64,000 nucleotides of DNA from Burkholderiales bacterium UBA2463 (GTDB taxonomy: Bacteria > Pseudomonadota > Gammaproteobacteria > Burkholderiales > Burkholderiaceae_A). How positions within the stretch are numbered: the first letter of the stretch is position 1; every line of letters begins with the position of its first letter. Of this stretch, positions 33,634 through 42,301 are shown piece after piece. A program made the translations under genes and the position numbers. The stretch is from positions 77,449 through 141,448 of the forward strand of contig DDPR01000006.1 in assembly GCA_002342295.1 (NCBI GenBank), given 5' to 3'. The notes beneath the pieces were generated by a model. That model had not been told where the DNA came from and did not search any database. It saw nothing but the letters and a program-made list of their open reading frames with translations.

Positions 33634-34107
33634 CTACAGGTAGCGCACCTCAAGAATCTCCACCTCACGGGGACCGCTTGGCGCCTGCACGGTGGCCACA
33701 TCGCCCACTGACTTGCCAATGAGCGCGCGAGAAATGGGACTGGAGATGGAAATCTTTCCCACCTTGAGGTCGGCCTCGTCGTCTCCGACGATCTTGTAGA
33801 TCTTGCGCTCAGATGTGTCGAGGTCCTCGAGTTCGACCGTGACCCCAAAGACCACCCGTCCGTCTTGCTCGAGCGAGCGCGGATCAATGATCTGGGCAGT
33901 GGAAAGCTTGGCCTCAAGCTCCAAGATGCGGCCCTCAATAAAGCCCTGGCGCTCCTTGGCCGCATCGTATTCAGCGTTCTCGGAGAGGTCGCCCTGGGCG
34001 CGCGCCTCCGAGATGGCATTAATCACAGACGGGCGCTCTACTGTCTTGAGTTGATGGAGTTCTTGCTTGAGGCGTTCTGCGCCCTCTATGGTGAGTGGCG
34101 TGCTCAT
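33634..34107 (-). CDS. greA: Transcription elongation factor GreA
   Basis: GreA (157 residues) enters the RNA polymerase secondary channel and stimulates cleavage of backtracked RNA. The N-terminal coiled coil has LTIEGAERLKQEL and the tip motif ARAQGDLSENAEYDAAKE, with the acidic Asp-Glu pair. The C-terminal FKBP-like domain ends SPISRALIGKSVGDVATVQAP. The gene overlaps the end of carB by four bases, the usual carB-greA link. Confidence 0.97.
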   Translation of the reverse strand: MSTPLTIEGAERLKQELHQLKTVERPSVINAISEARAQGDLSENAEYDAAKERQGFIEGRILELEAKLSTAQIIDPRSLEQDGRVVFGVTVELEDLDTSERKIYKIVGDDEADLKVGKISISSPISRALIGKSVGDVATVQAPSGPREVEILEVRYL

Positions 34108-37100
34108 GCGTGGTCCTTTAGCAATGATCGATGGAGGCTCTGGAGATCGTAGACCTCCAGACGTGAATTGGCCATGCCGCCCATGCCCTCGACCGCGGCC
34201 CGCGCACCCGCCAGCGTCGTGTAAGTGGTGACACGTTGGGCGAGTCCGGTGGTGCGGATTGAGCGCGAATCCGCCATGGCGGTGCGCTTTTCCTCCACGG
34301 TGTTGATGATGAAACAGATCTCGCCGTTCTTGATCATGTCCACCACGTGAGGTCGACCCTCGGTGACTTTATTCACGACGCCCACTGGAAGGCCTTGGGC
34401 TGAAATGACCGAGGCCGTTCCGCGAGTCGCCACCAGCTTGTAGCCCATGTCATGGAGCATACGGACCAGCGGAATGAGGGCCTCTTTGTCGGCGTTTTTC
34501 ACGCTGACAAAAACGGTGCCGCCCTTGGCGGGGTCGGGCAGACGGGTTCCCGCGGCGATTTGGGACTTCATGAAAGCCTCCGCGAAGGTGGGGGCCACTC
34601 CCATCACCTCACCCGTTGACTTCATCTCTGGGCCAAGGATGGTGTCCACACCAGGGAACTTCACAAAGGGGAAGACGGCCTCTTTCACCGAGTAATAAGG
34701 CGGCACCACCTCTGCATGGACCCCCTGCTCCGCGAGGCTTCTGCCCAGCATGGCGCGAGCCGCAATCTTGGCCAGCTGAAGGCCCGTGGCCTTCGAGACA
34801 AACGGCACCGTGCGAGAGGCGCGCGGGTTGACTTCGAGTACATAAACGACCCCTCGCTGGATGGCGAACTGCACATTCATGAGCCCGACCACATGCAGCG
34901 CACGCGACATCTGGGCAGTCTGTCGCTTGAGCTCATCGATGAGTTCAGCGGACATCGAAAAGGGCGGCAGGCTGCAGGCCGAGTCACCGGAGTGAACGCC
35001 CGCCTGCTCAATATGCTCCATGACCCCGCCGATGAGGACCTGCTTTCCATCCGACAGGCAGTCCACATCGACCTCGATCGCATCGTTGAGAAAACGATCA
35101 AGAAGCACGGGCGAATCGTTGGAGACCTTCACCGCCTCGCGCATGTAGCGCTCGAGATCGCGCTGCTCATGCACGATTTCCATGGCCCGCCCTCCGAGCA
35201 CGTAACTCGGACGAACGACGAGTGGGTAGCCGATCTCTTGGGCCAGACGAATCGCCTCCTCCTCGTTTCGCGCAGTGCGATTGGGAGGCTGAAGGAGTTC
35301 CAGCTTGTGAAGGAGTTTCTGGAATCGCTCGCGGTCCTCTGCAATATCGATGGACTCTGGCGAGGTGCCCACGATAGGCACACCGGCTGCTTCAAGCGCC
35401 TTGGCCAGCTTGAGCGGTGTCTGTCCGCCGTACTGAACGATGACGCCGACAGGCTTTTCCAGATCAACGATCTCGAGGACGTCTTCCAGCGTGACCGGCT
35501 CGAAATAGAGACGATCAGAGGTGTCGTAGTCGGTGGAGACGGTCTCGGGGTTGCAGTTCACCATGATGGTCTCGAAGCCATCTTCGCGAAGGGCCATGGC
35601 CGCGTGGACGCAGCAGTAATCGAACTCGATGCCCTGACCAATTCGATTGGGACCACCCCCAAGCACCATGACCTTCTTTCGTTGTGTAGGGCGGGCCTCG
35701 CAGTCGTGCTCGTAGGTGGAGTAGAAGTAGGACGTCGCCGTATCGAATTCTGCTGCGCAGGTATCAACACGCTTGTAGACGGGTCGCACGCCCATGGCGT
35801 GACGGGCCTTGCGCACCTCCCCTTCGGTGGTGTCGAGCAGATAAGCCAGCCGACGGTCGGAGAAGCCCTTTCGCTTGAGTTCAAACATGAGCGGGGCATG
35901 CAGATCTGCCAACGTCTTCTTCTCAAGGGCCAGTTCAATGTCGACAATCTCTTTGATCTGAACCAGAAACCACGGGTCGATCTTGGTGAGGCCGTGAACC
36001 TCTTCCACGCTAAACCCCTGCGCGAAGGCATCGCCCACATACCAGATGCGTTCGGGCCCGGGCTCGCCGAGCTCCTCCTCGATTCGCTCCCGATCGGTGG
36101 TCTTCTGGTTGAGGCCATCCACACCCACCTCAAGTCCACGCAGCGCCTTCTGAAAGGACTCTTGGAAGGTGCGCCCCATCGCCATCACCTCACCCACCGA
36201 CTTCATCTGGGTGGTGAGATGGCTGTCGGCGAGCGGAAACTTCTCAAAGGCAAAGCGGGGGACCTTCGTGACCACGTAGTCAATCGTGGGCTCAAACGAT
36301 GCGGGGGTCGCCCCACCGGTGATGTCATTGCGAAGCTCATCGAGCGTAAAGCCCACAGCAAGCTTGGCTGCAACCTTGGCAATCGGAAAGCCGGTGGCCT
36401 TCGAGGCCAGGGCCGAGGACCGAGAGACCCGGGGGTTCATCTCAATGACGATCATGCGGCCCGTCTGGGGGTTGATGGCGAACTGCACATTCGATCCACC
36501 CGTATCGACGCCAATCTCTCGAAGGATGGCAATCGAGGCGTTGCGCATGAGTTGGTATTCCTTGTCGGTCAGCGTCTGCGCCGGGGCAACCGTAATGGAG
36601 TCGCCCGTGTGAATGCCCATCGGGTCAAGGTTCTCAATAGAGCAGACGATGATGCAGTTATCGGCGCGGTCCCGAACAACCTCCATCTCGAACTCTTTCC
36701 AGCCGATCAGAGACTCCTCGATGAGAAGCTCTCCGGTGGGCGAGGCCTCGAGTCCTCGCTTGCAGATGGTCTCGAATTCCTCGGCGTTGTATGCGATGCC
36801 CCCGCCGGTTCCGCCCAGGGTAAAGCTGGGTCGAATGATGACTGGAAAGCCCACCCCGGTGGTCTCTTGAGAGATGCGACGTTGCACGGCCCAGGCCTCG
36901 TCCATGCTGTGGGCCACACCCGACAGCGCAGACTCAAGGCCGATGGCGGTCATGGCCTCCTTAAACTTCTGGCGGTCCTCCGCCTTCTCAATGGCCGCCT
37001 CTCGAGCGCCAATGAGTTCGACTCCGAATTTTTCAAGGACGCCGTTTCGGGCCAAGTCGAGTGCGCAGTTAAGGGCCGTCTGCCCGCCCATGGTGGGCAA

Positions 37101-37358
37101 CAAGGCATCGGGCCTCTCCTTCTCGATGATGCGCGCCACCATCTTCCAGGTGATGGGCTCGATGTAGGTGACATCGGCGGTCTCGGGGTCCGTCATGATG
37201 GTGGCCGGATTGCTGTTGACCAGCACGACCCGAAAACCCTCTTCCTTCAGGGCCTTACAGGCCTGTGCCCCCGAGTAGTCGAACTCGCAGGCTTGGCCAA
37301 TCACGATGGGGCCCGCGCCAATGATGAGGATGGTCTTGATGTCTGTGCGCTTAGGCAT
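34104..37358 (-). CDS. carB: Carbamoyl-phosphate synthase large chain
   Basis: CarB of 1084 residues makes carbamoyl phosphate from bicarbonate, ATP and ammonia delivered by CarA, for arginine and pyrimidine synthesis. Two homologous ATP-grasp halves are clear: each begins with a GxGPIxIGQxxEFDY-type motif (IGAGPIVIGQACEFDYSG and LGGGPNRIGQGIEFDYC). The C-terminal MGS-like allosteric domain starts at about 940 (VFVSVKNADKEALIPLV). Its ATG overlaps the carA stop by 8 bases, and greA follows. Confidence 0.98.
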   Translation of the reverse strand: MPKRTDIKTILIIGAGPIVIGQACEFDYSGAQACKALKEEGFRVVLVNSNPATIMTDPETADVTYIEPITWKMVARIIEKERPDALLPTMGGQTALNCALDLARNGVLEKFGVELIGAREAAIEKAEDRQKFKEAMTAIGLESALSGVAHSMDEAWAVQRRISQETTGVGFPVIIRPSFTLGGTGGGIAYNAEEFETICKRGLEASPTGELLIEESLIGWKEFEMEVVRDRADNCIIVCSIENLDPMGIHTGDSITVAPAQTLTDKEYQLMRNASIAILREIGVDTGGSNVQFAINPQTGRMIVIEMNPRVSRSSALASKATGFPIAKVAAKLAVGFTLDELRNDITGGATPASFEPTIDYVVTKVPRFAFEKFPLADSHLTTQMKSVGEVMAMGRTFQESFQKALRGLEVGVDGLNQKTTDRERIEEELGEPGPERIWYVGDAFAQGFSVEEVHGLTKIDPWFLVQIKEIVDIELALEKKTLADLHAPLMFELKRKGFSDRRLAYLLDTTEGEVRKARHAMGVRPVYKRVDTCAAEFDTATSYFYSTYEHDCEARPTQRKKVMVLGGGPNRIGQGIEFDYCCVHAAMALREDGFETIMVNCNPETVSTDYDTSDRLYFEPVTLEDVLEIVDLEKPVGVIVQYGGQTPLKLAKALEAAGVPIVGTSPESIDIAEDRERFQKLLHKLELLQPPNRTARNEEEAIRLAQEIGYPLVVRPSYVLGGRAMEIVHEQRDLERYMREAVKVSNDSPVLLDRFLNDAIEVDVDCLSDGKQVLIGGVMEHIEQAGVHSGDSACSLPPFSMSAELIDELKRQTAQMSRALHVVGLMNVQFAIQRGVVYVLEVNPRASRTVPFVSKATGLQLAKIAARAMLGRSLAEQGVHAEVVPPYYSVKEAVFPFVKFPGVDTILGPEMKSTGEVMGVAPTFAEAFMKSQIAAGTRLPDPAKGGTVFVSVKNADKEALIPLVRMLHDMGYKLVATRGTASVISAQGLPVGVVNKVTEGRPHVVDMIKNGEICFIINTVEEKRTAMADSRSIRTTGLAQRVTTYTTLAGARAAVEGMGGMANSRLEVYDLQSLHRSLLKDHA

Positions 37359-38562
37359 GAGCCCCCCGGCGCATCAGGTCAAAGAAGTGGTCAAACAAGG
37401 AGGCGATGTCGTGGGGACCGGGACTGGCCTCGGGATGGCCCTGAAAACAAAAGGCGGGCGCCTCGGTGTGGGCTAGGCCCTGAATCGAGCCATCAAACAG
37501 AGAGCGATGAGTCACCTTGAGGTGGGCGGGCAGGCTCTTGGGGTCCACCGCAAACCCATGGTTCTGAGAGGTGATGAAGACGCGGCCCGAGGCGAGGTCC
37601 TGGACCGGATGGTTCGCGCCGTGGTGACCAAACTTCATCTTGAGGGTGCGTGCACCTGCGGCGAGGGCGAGTATCTGGTGACCCAGACAAATTCCAAAGA
37701 GCGGGATACGACGGTCTATCGCCTCCTTGGCCGCGGCAATGGCGTAGTCGCATGGCTCGGGGTCTCCCGGGCCATTCGAGAGAAAGATGCCCGAAGGCTT
37801 CATCGCGAGAACGTCTGATACCGGGGTCTTGGCGGGTACGACCGTCAGGCGACATCCGCGGTCTGCAAGAAGCCGAAGGATGTTTCGCTTCACGCCAAAG
37901 TCGTATGCCACCACATGAAGCGGGCTCGACTTCGGCTGACCATGGCCTCCGACGAGTCGCCAGCTTCCCTCGGTCCACTCATAGGGCGTCTTGGTTGAAA
38001 CATGCTGCGCAAGATCAAGGCCCACGAGGCCACCAAACCCTCGCGCCAGGGTACGCGCCCTGTCCTCATCGATCGATTCGCCCGGTTCCGCGGCCAAGAT
38101 ACAGCCGGACTGCGCACCTGTGTCTCGTAGTAAGCGAGTGAGGCGACGCGTGTCCACGCCGGCGATGGCAACCACGCCTCGCTGGGCGAGGGCCTCAGAG
38201 AGGGACTCTTTGGAGCGAAAGTTCGACACGACCGATGGCAGGTCGCGAATAACCAGGCCGGCAGCCTGAATGCTCTCAGACTCGTCGTCTTCCTCATTCC
38301 AGCCCGTGCTGCCGATATGGGGATAGGTGAGCGTGACGATCTGCCGGCAATAGCTCGGGTCGGTGAGGATCTCTTGGTAGCCGGTGATGGCCGTGTTGAA
38401 AACGACTTCTCCGACAGCGTTCCCCGACGCCCCAATCGACACCCCGGAAAACACACTGCCGTCCGCAAGAACCAAGACGGCGGAGGGGCGGGCCCGATTC
38501 TCGGGCACAGAAAAACTGGCCGCGTCCGATCCGATGGCGGCCAGCAGCTCAGTCAGCTGCAC
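37351..38562 (-). CDS. carA: Carbamoyl-phosphate synthase small chain
   Basis: Glutamine amidotransferase subunit, 403 residues. The N-terminal domain has the conserved GYQEILTDPSYCRQIVTLTYPHIG. The class I glutaminase domain has the nucleophile in FGICLGHQILALA, with HHGANHPV and the catalytic His and Glu near FCFQGHPEASPGP. The start is GTG at 38562 with an AAAGGAG site. The N-terminus is about 20 residues longer than in E. coli. A TATAAT lies 25 bases upstream. Confidence 0.97.
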   Translation of the reverse strand: MQLTELLAAIGSDAASFSVPENRARPSAVLVLADGSVFSGVSIGASGNAVGEVVFNTAITGYQEILTDPSYCRQIVTLTYPHIGSTGWNEEDDESESIQAAGLVIRDLPSVVSNFRSKESLSEALAQRGVVAIAGVDTRRLTRLLRDTGAQSGCILAAEPGESIDEDRARTLARGFGGLVGLDLAQHVSTKTPYEWTEGSWRLVGGHGQPKSSPLHVVAYDFGVKRNILRLLADRGCRLTVVPAKTPVSDVLAMKPSGIFLSNGPGDPEPCDYAIAAAKEAIDRRIPLFGICLGHQILALAAGARTLKMKFGHHGANHPVQDLASGRVFITSQNHGFAVDPKSLPAHLKVTHRSLFDGSIQGLAHTEAPAFCFQGHPEASPGPHDIASLFDHFFDLMRRGAHA

Positions 38563-38586
38563 TCAAAACTCCTTTGGATTTATTGA

Positions 38587-38592
38587 ATTATA
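38587..38592 (-). promoter_or_regulatory. -10 element upstream of carA
   Basis: Perfect TATAAT on the minus strand, about 25 bases before the carA GTG, at the stop codon of the MAPEG gene. No good -35 is seen at 17 bases (CCTCGC). It would give a very short leader for carAB-greA transcripts. Confidence 0.4.
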
Positions 38593-38998
38593 AGGCTGCG
38601 AGGAAGATCGCGAGGGTGCAGCCCCATCCAACAGTCCAGACCAGCGAGCGAAGCGTGGCCAGATTGGCGAGATAGCAGGCGATGTATGCCAGACGAGACA
38701 CCACGACGGCCGCTGCCAAGACGTCGATCCGCGCAGGCGCTGCGCCGGACCAGTGGGCAACCAGGAGCGCTGCGGTAAAAAAGGCAAAAGCCTCCCACGA
38801 GTTTGCCTGCGCCGCGACGGCTCGACGGCGATAGCCCTCTTGAGCCGAGAGCCAGTCCCGCGGGTTGGCGTTGTCGTAGGACTTCATTCCGGCCTTTGCA
38901 ATGCCCGCGCAGACGATGGGCAGAATTGCCATGGCCAAAAGACAGCCATGTGCAAGAGTGAAGCCCTGGGTGGCCTGGTTGATGAGTTCTACCTGCAT
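38588..38998 (-). CDS. MAPEG family membrane protein
   Basis: Integral membrane protein of 136 residues with four hydrophobic helices, matching the MAPEG (eicosanoid/glutathione metabolism) fold. ANPRDW followed by RAVAAQANSWEAFAFFTAALLVA is the typical Asn-rich family motif in helix 2, and SRLAYIACYLANLATLRS the third-helix motif. Bacterial members are mostly of unknown role; some act on glutathione conjugates. It sits between recR and carA, with 2 bases to recR. Confidence 0.82.
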   Translation of the reverse strand: MQVELINQATQGFTLAHGCLLAMAILPIVCAGIAKAGMKSYDNANPRDWLSAQEGYRRRAVAAQANSWEAFAFFTAALLVAHWSGAAPARIDVLAAAVVVSRLAYIACYLANLATLRSLVWTVGWGCTLAIFLAAL

Positions 38999-39000
38999 GC

Positions 39001-39639
39001 CTACGCTCCTTGTAACTGACGACGATCTCGAACGGCCTGGGCAATGGTCCCGAGGTCCACATACTCCAGCTCCCCACCAACGGGAACGCCGCGCGCCAGC
39101 CGGCTGATGCGAAGCGGAGGAATGAGTCCTCTTGCCCGCAGGACCGACTCAATCGCGTGCGCAGTCGCCTCCCCCTCGGGCGTGAAATTCGTGGCCACGA
39201 TGAGCTCGCTCAGCCCAGGCTGGCTTGCCCGATCAATCAGACGCTCGAGGTGAATGTCGGCTGGGCCCACCCCATCGAGTGGAGAGAGCCGCCCCATCAA
39301 AACAAAATACCGCCCCCGAAAACTGCGGGTCTGCTCCAGCACAAGCAAATCGGCCGGTGTCTCAACCACGCAGAGCAGCGAGTCGTCCCGCTGACCATCC
39401 TCACAGATGCCGCAAGTCTGCGTCTCCGTGAAGGTGTTGCAGGAGCGGCAGTGCTGGAGATGCTCAAGGGCATTCAACAGGGCTCGGCCCAGCTGGTCAG
39501 CGCCGCCACGATCGTGTTGAAGCAGGTGAAGCGCAACGCGCTGCGCAGTCTTTGGGCCCATCCCGGGCAATCGCGCGAAAGCGTCCGTGAGGGCCTGGAG
39601 TGCTGCAGGGCTTGCAGCAGAGGTCTGCGTGGTGTCCAG
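39001..39639 (-). CDS. recR: Recombination protein RecR, apparent CTG start
   Basis: RecR acts with RecO and RecF in loading RecA at single-strand gaps. Features: a helix-hairpin-helix (LPGMGPKTAQRVALHLL), a Cys4 zinc motif (CRSCNTFTETQTCGIC), a Toprim domain (LCVVETPADLLVLEQT) and a C-terminal Walker B-like segment (GVPVGGELEYVD). The first usual start codon in frame is TTG at 39570, which would remove the helix before LPGMGP. The frame continues upstream with a RecR-like N-terminus (PAALQALTDAFARLPG), but without ATG, GTG or TTG before a stop near 39698. The best candidate is CTG at 39639, two bases after the ybaB stop, giving 212 residues. Confidence 0.88.
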   Translation of the reverse strand: MDTTQTSAASPAALQALTDAFARLPGMGPKTAQRVALHLLQHDRGGADQLGRALLNALEHLQHCRSCNTFTETQTCGICEDGQRDDSLLCVVETPADLLVLEQTRSFRGRYFVLMGRLSPLDGVGPADIHLERLIDRASQPGLSELIVATNFTPEGEATAHAIESVLRARGLIPPLRISRLARGVPVGGELEYVDLGTIAQAVRDRRQLQGA

Positions 39640-39641
39640 AG

Positions 39642-39971
39642 TTAGATCTTGAAGCCCGGAGGAAGCGGCATGCCCGCCGTGGCCGCAGACATGCGGTCAC
39701 TGCTGATCTGCTCGACCTTGGCGTGGGCCTCTTTTGCAGCGGCGACAAGCAGGTCTTGGAGGGTCTCGCGATCATCGGGATCGGCGGTCATCAGACTGGG
39801 ATCGATCTGCACAGACTTGAGTTCATGGCGCCCCGAGACCTGAACCTTCACGAGGCCCGAGCCTGCCTGGCCCTCGACCATCAGTTCTGCCAGAGACTCT
39901 TGCGCCTTCTTAATTTTCTCTTGAACCTGCTGAGCCTGTCTCATGAGCCCCGCAATCTGGCCTTTCATCAT
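39642..39971 (-). CDS. YbaB/EbfC nucleoid-associated protein
   Basis: Small DNA-binding protein of 109 residues in the YbaB/EbfC family, encoded as usual between dnaX and recR. The N-terminal helix is rich in Lys and Gln (LMRQAQQVQEKIKKAQ). The core VKVQVSGRHELKSVQIDPSL is the family signature, and the C-terminal GMPLPPGFKI is standard. It overlaps dnaX by four bases. An initial double ATG (MMK) leaves the exact start open by one codon. Confidence 0.95.
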   Translation of the reverse strand: MMKGQIAGLMRQAQQVQEKIKKAQESLAELMVEGQAGSGLVKVQVSGRHELKSVQIDPSLMTADPDDRETLQDLLVAAAKEAHAKVEQISSDRMSAATAGMPLPPGFKI

Positions 39972-41677
39972 GAACCCTTCTCCTTCTCTGGGGGTGGATC
40001 GGTTAACTCATCGGGATCTGGTCCGATCCATCGGATCGACCCCGGAACAATGGTGGCATCAAACTCCTTGATGATGGCCTGAACGAGGGGGGACTTCACG
40101 ATCGACTCCTCGGCCATGCGCTGCAGCTCGGCGGCGCGCTTGGCCTTCTGCTCGGCGGCAGTCGGTCCGCTCCCAAGCCCCACTGAGACCCTCAGCTCAA
40201 TGGGTCGGCCCAGCCGATTCGTCAGCGCCTCTTCGAGCCTGACTCGCGCAGCATCATCGTTGAGAGCCTGGGTTGGTACGGTGATTTCGATTCGATTCTC
40301 GAACGCTGGGTCGATCCGAACAAAAGACGATTGCTGGGCGAACTGCCGTGTGAGGCCACTCAGGGGAAGAGTCTTCACAAGACTTGGCCACTCCTGTGCA
40401 GTCAGGATCGCCGGCGAAGGCGCGGCCAGGGGGGCGGCTGCAGGGGACGCTTGGGGCCGCGGTGCTGCAACGGTCGGCGAAGAGATGGGGGTGGCGCGAA
40501 TGGATGCGGCCGCTCGGGTGCGCGGGGCGCGAAGCGCTGCCGCTGGCGGGGGCAGGGGTTCGGGAGCGAAAGCCAGAAGGCGCATGAGGGTCATCTGAAA
40601 ACCAGTGGACTCATCGGGAGCCAAGTCCAGATCGCGTCGGCCCAGGATGACAATCTGGTAAGCCATCTGCGCCTGCTCGGCATCTAGTTTCTTGGCCAGG
40701 GCCTGAACGTCCTCATCCTGCGAGGCCGAGGCCTGTGAGCCAAGCACGCGCGCCACAATCACTTCATGACAGAGCCGCGCAAGCTCATCTAAAACAGCCT
40801 CAGCCGACGCGCCGGATTCGAGCAGTTCATCTCCCATGGCGAGGGCATCCTGCGCTCGAGACTCCATGAGGGCCTGCATCAACCGTATGAGGGGCTCTCG
40901 CCCCACCTGTCCCAGCATCTGTGCCACAGCCTGGCCGCTCACGCTGCCACCCCCAAAGGCAATGGCCTGGTCGGTCAGTGAGAGTGCATCGCGGGCGCTT
41001 CCTCGGGCAGCGCGCGCCAGCGCATCGAGCGCGACGGGTTCAGCCACAACATGCTCTTGCGTCAGCACGTACGAGAGGTGGGAGACGAGCGCCTCGTGCC
41101 TGAGATTCTTCAGGTTGAACTGAAGACAGCGGGACAACACCGTGACCGGAATCTTCTGAGGATCCGTTGTGGCCAAAACAAACTTCACATCAGCCGGTGG
41201 CTCCTCAAGCGTTTTGAGCATGGCATTGAACGCATGCCCGGAGAGCATATGCACCTCGTCAATGACATAGACCTTGAAGCGCCCCGATGTTGGCGCAAAC
41301 CGCGCCTGCTCAAGCAGCTGCTGAATCTCTCCAACACCTCGGTTCGATGCCGCATCGATTTCAATGTAATCCACAAACCGGCCCCGATCGATGTCAAGGC
41401 AGCTGCCGCACTGACCACAGGGCTCGCTGGCGATGCCAGTCTCACAGTTCAAGGCCTTGGCAAAGATGCGAGCAAGCGTGGTCTTGCCGACCCCGCGCGA
41501 GCCTGTGAGCAGATAGGCGTGGTGAAGGCGGTTGGTCTTGAGGGCGTGCTGCAAGGCGCGCACCACTGCGTCTTGGCCAACCACTGTCGCAAATGACCGA
41601 GGGCGCCACTTGCGGGCCAGCACATCCGGGGCGGCACTCCCCGCGCCAGCAGGTTCTTCAAACAGCAGATCGGACAT
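39968..41677 (-). CDS. dnaX: DNA polymerase III subunit tau
   Basis: Clamp-loader ATPase of 569 residues. Walker A is GSRGVGKTT (59-67), a Cys4 zinc site lies in CETGIASEPCGQCGSC, and Walker B is VYVIDEVHMLS, with SRCLQFNL as sensor. After about residue 375 a Pro/Ala-rich linker leads to the tau C-terminal region. I saw no A-rich slippery site, so a shorter gamma form by frameshift is not indicated. First gene of dnaX-ybaB-recR. The SRP RNA gene lies 22 bases upstream on the same strand. Confidence 0.96.
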   Translation of the reverse strand: MSDLLFEEPAGAGSAAPDVLARKWRPRSFATVVGQDAVVRALQHALKTNRLHHAYLLTGSRGVGKTTLARIFAKALNCETGIASEPCGQCGSCLDIDRGRFVDYIEIDAASNRGVGEIQQLLEQARFAPTSGRFKVYVIDEVHMLSGHAFNAMLKTLEEPPADVKFVLATTDPQKIPVTVLSRCLQFNLKNLRHEALVSHLSYVLTQEHVVAEPVALDALARAARGSARDALSLTDQAIAFGGGSVSGQAVAQMLGQVGREPLIRLMQALMESRAQDALAMGDELLESGASAEAVLDELARLCHEVIVARVLGSQASASQDEDVQALAKKLDAEQAQMAYQIVILGRRDLDLAPDESTGFQMTLMRLLAFAPEPLPPPAAALRAPRTRAAASIRATPISSPTVAAPRPQASPAAAPLAAPSPAILTAQEWPSLVKTLPLSGLTRQFAQQSSFVRIDPAFENRIEITVPTQALNDDAARVRLEEALTNRLGRPIELRVSVGLGSGPTAAEQKAKRAAELQRMAEESIVKSPLVQAIIKEFDATIVPGSIRWIGPDPDELTDPPPEKEKGS

Positions 41678-41699
41678 TGCGCTTCGCTTTGAATAGAGG

Positions 41700-41795
41700 G
41701 GCGAGCCGGACCCCCGGCACTTGCGAGGATCCGCTATGGCTGCTTCGTTCCCGACCTGACCAGGTTCACAGACTCACAATGCGGGGCGGCCCGCC
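41700..41795 (-). ncRNA. ffs: Signal recognition particle RNA, small bacterial type
   Basis: 4.5S-type SRP RNA of about 96 bases, just before dnaX as in many betaproteobacteria. The conserved domain IV reads GGTCAGGTCGGGAACGAAGC followed by AGCCATAGCGGA, close to the usual GGTCAGGTCCGGAAGGAAGCAGCC. The terminal arms GGCGGGCC (41795-41788) and GGCTCGCC (41707-41700) pair with one G-U. It binds Ffh for membrane protein targeting. The 5-prime end overlaps the last codons of the upstream nuclease gene by about 22 bases. Confidence 0.88.
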
Positions 41796-42301
41796 TCATC
41801 GCAGTGTATCAAGCGCCCATCGATCAGCTGCCAGATGGAGGGCTCTGCAGTGAGAATAAATGCCTCTTGATGCGCAGTTGGCGAATGCATCTCCATGACC
41901 TCAAGGTAGCGAGCGAGCTGCTCGGCATAGGGCTGACGCTCTGAGTCGAGCAGGCGCCATTTGAAGTCGATGACGCGCAGCAGCGTCCGGTCTGCGATGG
42001 CGTCGACCACCACCCGATCGGGTCGGCAGATCTGCCCGTGGGCGTCGGGCCACTCCCGCTCAATCCATGCGCGCTCCCCCCGGGCTCCGAGAAGGCGCCT
42101 CGCCAGGGGCAGGGCCAGGAGCGCCTGCGCACGATCCCAGACGTCTAGCGCCTGCCCCTCGTTGAGCCCAAAGGGCGCGAGGCATCGCTGCCAGACGGGC
42201 TCAAGGACAGGGTGCTCGCCAGCCGTGCCTTCAGTGCTCATGAGGTGGGTGAACTCCATGATGCGATGAAGGGCCTGGCCCTGACGGATAGCCAGCGTCA
42301 T
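41774..42301 (-). CDS. AddA-like C-terminal nuclease, separate protein
   Basis: A 175-residue protein corresponding to the C-terminal RecB-type nuclease domain of an AddA-like helicase-nuclease. Nuclease motifs are in order: G8 and H12 (GQALH), Glu81/Glu83 (WIEREWP), Asp95 (CRPDRVVV), and Asp112 with Lys114 in VIDFKW. In most relatives this domain is fused to the UvrD-type helicase. Here the helicase frame ends at a TGA that overlaps the ATG of this ORF (ATGA), with GGAG upstream, so it would be made by coupled re-initiation. A recent frameshift or assembly error is the alternative. Its end overlaps the SRP RNA gene. Confidence 0.75.
   Translation of the reverse strand: MTLAIRQGQALHRIMEFTHLMSTEGTAGEHPVLEPVWQRCLAPFGLNEGQALDVWDRAQALLALPLARRLLGARGERAWIEREWPDAHGQICRPDRVVVDAIADRTLLRVIDFKWRLLDSERQPYAEQLARYLEVMEMHSPTAHQEAFILTAEPSIWQLIDGRLIHCDEAGRPAL
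41803..41808 (-). promoter_or_regulatory. Possible -10 element for the SRP RNA
   Basis: TACACT on the minus strand (4 of 6 bases to TATAAT) lies 8 bases before the predicted RNA 5-prime end at 41795. The -35 is not clear. It would lie within the end of the nuclease gene. Confidence 0.3.

Noticed and set aside
34716..37520. Long open frame (934 codons) on the plus strand opposite carB
   Set aside because: It is the mirror of a highly conserved CarB reading frame in GC-rich DNA; the product has no domain and is rich in His, Leu and Arg as expected from an antisense frame.
40100..40160. Programmed frameshift in dnaX
   Set aside because: No A-rich slippery heptamer or following stem is seen; the tau frame runs to its natural end.
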